From the NCBI GenBank assembly GCA_028869975.1, contig JAGWQR010000031.1, forward strand, positions 1-7,276: 7,276 nt of DNA, given 5' to 3'. This document shows positions 6,666 to 7,276 of this stretch, piece after piece; position 1 is the first letter of the stretch, and each line of letters begins with the position of its first letter. The notes beneath the pieces are model-generated. The model was not told the DNA's origin and searched no databases. It saw only the letters and a list, made by a program, of their open reading frames with translations. This DNA is from Alphaproteobacteria bacterium. GTDB taxonomy: Bacteria > Pseudomonadota > Alphaproteobacteria > Sphingomonadales > Sphingomonadaceae. The translations under genes and the position numbers were made by a program.

Positions 6666-6968
6666 TTAAAGCCCGGCTTGCGCTACAATTTTGCCACTGC
6701 GCCCATCAACATCAATCCAGATCACATTGCCATCATTCATGAATTTTAGGCGATATTGCAAGTTATTGGGGTCATATTCTGCGCCGATATAGGTGCAGCC
6801 CCTGCGTTTCATTCCGGGCACAACACTGGCTTCTATTTCGGAGAGTGGGCGCAGAACGCCCTGACGGGTCTCACGGTAGGGCGTATTCATGTCTCGACGG
6901 CGTACCGGCGCTGCCGTCGCTGCAAACGCTGCACAAACACATCCAAGAATGATGATCCGGTTGAGCAT
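6666..6968 (-). CDS. Small exported PepSY-domain protein
   Basis: A 100-residue protein with an N-terminal signal peptide: MLNR, then a hydrophobic stretch to about residue 20 ending in the AxA-like ATAA before PVRRRD. The remainder (about 38-100) is one PepSY domain, recognisable from RPLSEIEA and the closing QYRLKFMNDGNVIWIDVD and GRSGKIV pattern. PepSY domains occur as peptidase inhibitors and as small periplasmic proteins beside two-component systems, so a role in modulating the neighbouring sensor kinase is inferred. ATG at 6968 is chosen because it gives a clean signal peptide; the frame stays open to 7175, but that longer form would run antisense into sdhB. The ribosome binding site (GGTGGAA directly before ATG) is poor. 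Cys10 resembles a lipobox (ILGC), but the hydrophobic core before it is too short for a typical lipoprotein. It is the first gene of the PepSY-regulator-kinase operon. Confidence 0.85.
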   Translation of the reverse strand: MLNRIIILGCVCAAFAATAAPVRRRDMNTPYRETRQGVLRPLSEIEASVVPGMKRRGCTYIGAEYDPNNLQYRLKFMNDGNVIWIDVDGRSGKIVAQAGL

Positions 6969-6993
6969 ATTCCACCAACTGCCATGCCCGGAT

Positions 6994-7010
6994 TGAATAT
7001 GATATGAATA
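6994..7010. promoter_or_regulatory. Direct repeat TGAATA-N5-TGAATA, candidate response-regulator box
   Basis: Two identical hexamers, TGAATA at 6994-6999 and 7005-7010, are spaced 11 bases start to start, one helical turn apart. This is the tandem half-site geometry used by OmpR/PhoP-family dimers, although the hexamer differs from the enteric PhoP box. The element lies 25 bases upstream of the PepSY start and 73 bases upstream of sdhB. On the minus strand it also contains TATCAT, a fair -10 box but without a good -35. Binding by the adjacent regulator is inference. Confidence 0.4.
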
Positions 7011-7040
7011 AGTGAAATGGGGATTGAGCCTGCGCACCCG

Positions 7041-7069
7041 TTGCGGTAACCACCGCCCGGTTGCATATT
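7041..7069 (+). promoter_or_regulatory. Weak candidate promoter for sdhB with internal dyad
   Basis: TTGCGG (7041-7046) and CATATT (7064-7069) are separated by 17 bases and match the sigma-70 consensus at 3 and 4 of 6 positions. Between them lies a perfect dyad, GCGGT-AACC-ACCGC (7043-7056), a possible operator. Transcription from here would leave only a very short leader before the sdhB ATG at 7084. The call is tentative. Confidence 0.2.
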
Positions 7070-7083
7070 CGAAAGACTCTTCC

Positions 7084-7276
7084 ATGGCTGAATTCACGTT
7101 ACCCGCCAACTCCAAAATCAATCCCAAGGGCAATGTGCATAAAGTAGACAGCGCGAAAAAGCCACGTCGGTTCAAGGTTTATCGCTACGACCCTGACAGC
7201 AGCGCCAACCCGCGTTATGATAGCTTTGACATTGATGAGGCCGAATGCGGGCCGATGGTGCTCGATGCCCTCATCA
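7084..7276 (+). CDS. sdhB: Succinate dehydrogenase iron-sulfur subunit, N-terminal part (cut by window edge)
   Basis: An ATG at 7084 opens a frame that runs off the right edge after 64 codons. The protein begins MAEFTLPANSKI, continues with KKPRRFKVYRYDPDSSANPRY (two Pro/Arg-rich segments typical of alphaproteobacterial SdhB) and reaches ECGPMVLDALI, the conserved block before the first cysteine cluster of the [2Fe-2S] domain. The cysteine motifs themselves are outside the window. In complex II, SdhB carries electrons from FAD in SdhA to the quinone site at the inner membrane, linking the TCA cycle to respiration. No sdhA end lies upstream; the preceding gene is the divergent PepSY gene, 115 bases away. 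The Shine-Dalgarno sequence (GAAAGA) is weak. Confidence 0.93.
   Translation, partial: MAEFTLPANSKINPKGNVHKVDSAKKPRRFKVYRYDPDSSANPRYDSFDIDEAECGPMVLDALI

Noticed and set aside
6969..7175. Longer N-terminus for the PepSY protein, starting at 7175
   Set aside because: It would run 92 bases antisense into sdhB and bury the signal peptide in mid-protein. The ATG at 6968 gives a normal exported protein.

Overview
The window looks like ordinary chromosomal DNA from a GC-rich alphaproteobacterium, most likely a sphingomonad. This rests on the wording of the proteins: the start of SdhB (MAEFTLPANSKI), the Arg/Asp-rich tail of PNPase, the FeuP/PhoP-type two-component pair, and the glycosyltransferase that begins MRIALVTDAW. 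I assigned it from recalled family resemblance, not from a database search. Nine protein genes fill almost the whole window. I see no tRNA, rRNA, insertion sequence, CRISPR array, integrase or attachment site, and no intergenic stretch longer than about 130 bases.

Layout. On the minus strand, 1-587 is the N-terminal part of a GT4-type glycosyltransferase cut by the window edge. Positions 650-4276 hold the RNA-metabolism operon truB - rpsO - pnp, read right to left: tRNA pseudouridine-55 synthase, ribosomal protein S15 and polynucleotide phosphorylase. Divergent from truB, with only 53 bases between the two starts, is a small monofunctional AroQ chorismate mutase (4330-4611, plus). It runs convergently, with a 4-base gap, into a minus-strand signalling operon: PepSY-domain exported protein (6666-6968), OmpR-family response regulator (5973-6638) and sensor histidine kinase (4616-5992). 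Divergent from that operon, sdhB (7084 onward, plus) runs off the right edge.

How the genes work together. S15 and PNPase are linked in many bacteria, where the rpsO-pnp intergenic RNA carries processing hairpins. Here the 126-base gap also contains three consecutive inverted repeats just before the pnp ribosome binding site. The kinase and regulator form a PhoQ/PhoP- or FeuQ/FeuP-type pair, and the PepSY protein encoded first is a plausible periplasmic accessory. A direct repeat TGAATA-N5-TGAATA with 11-base spacing lies in the region shared by the signalling operon and sdhB. Its geometry is that expected for an OmpR/PhoP-type dimer, so it is a candidate autoregulatory site.

No unmistakably new system is present. 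The points most worth a second look are the direct repeat, the rpsO-pnp hairpin series, His in place of the catalytic Gln in the chorismate mutase, the His/Asp-rich segment in the sensor domain, and sdhB standing apart from sdhA.
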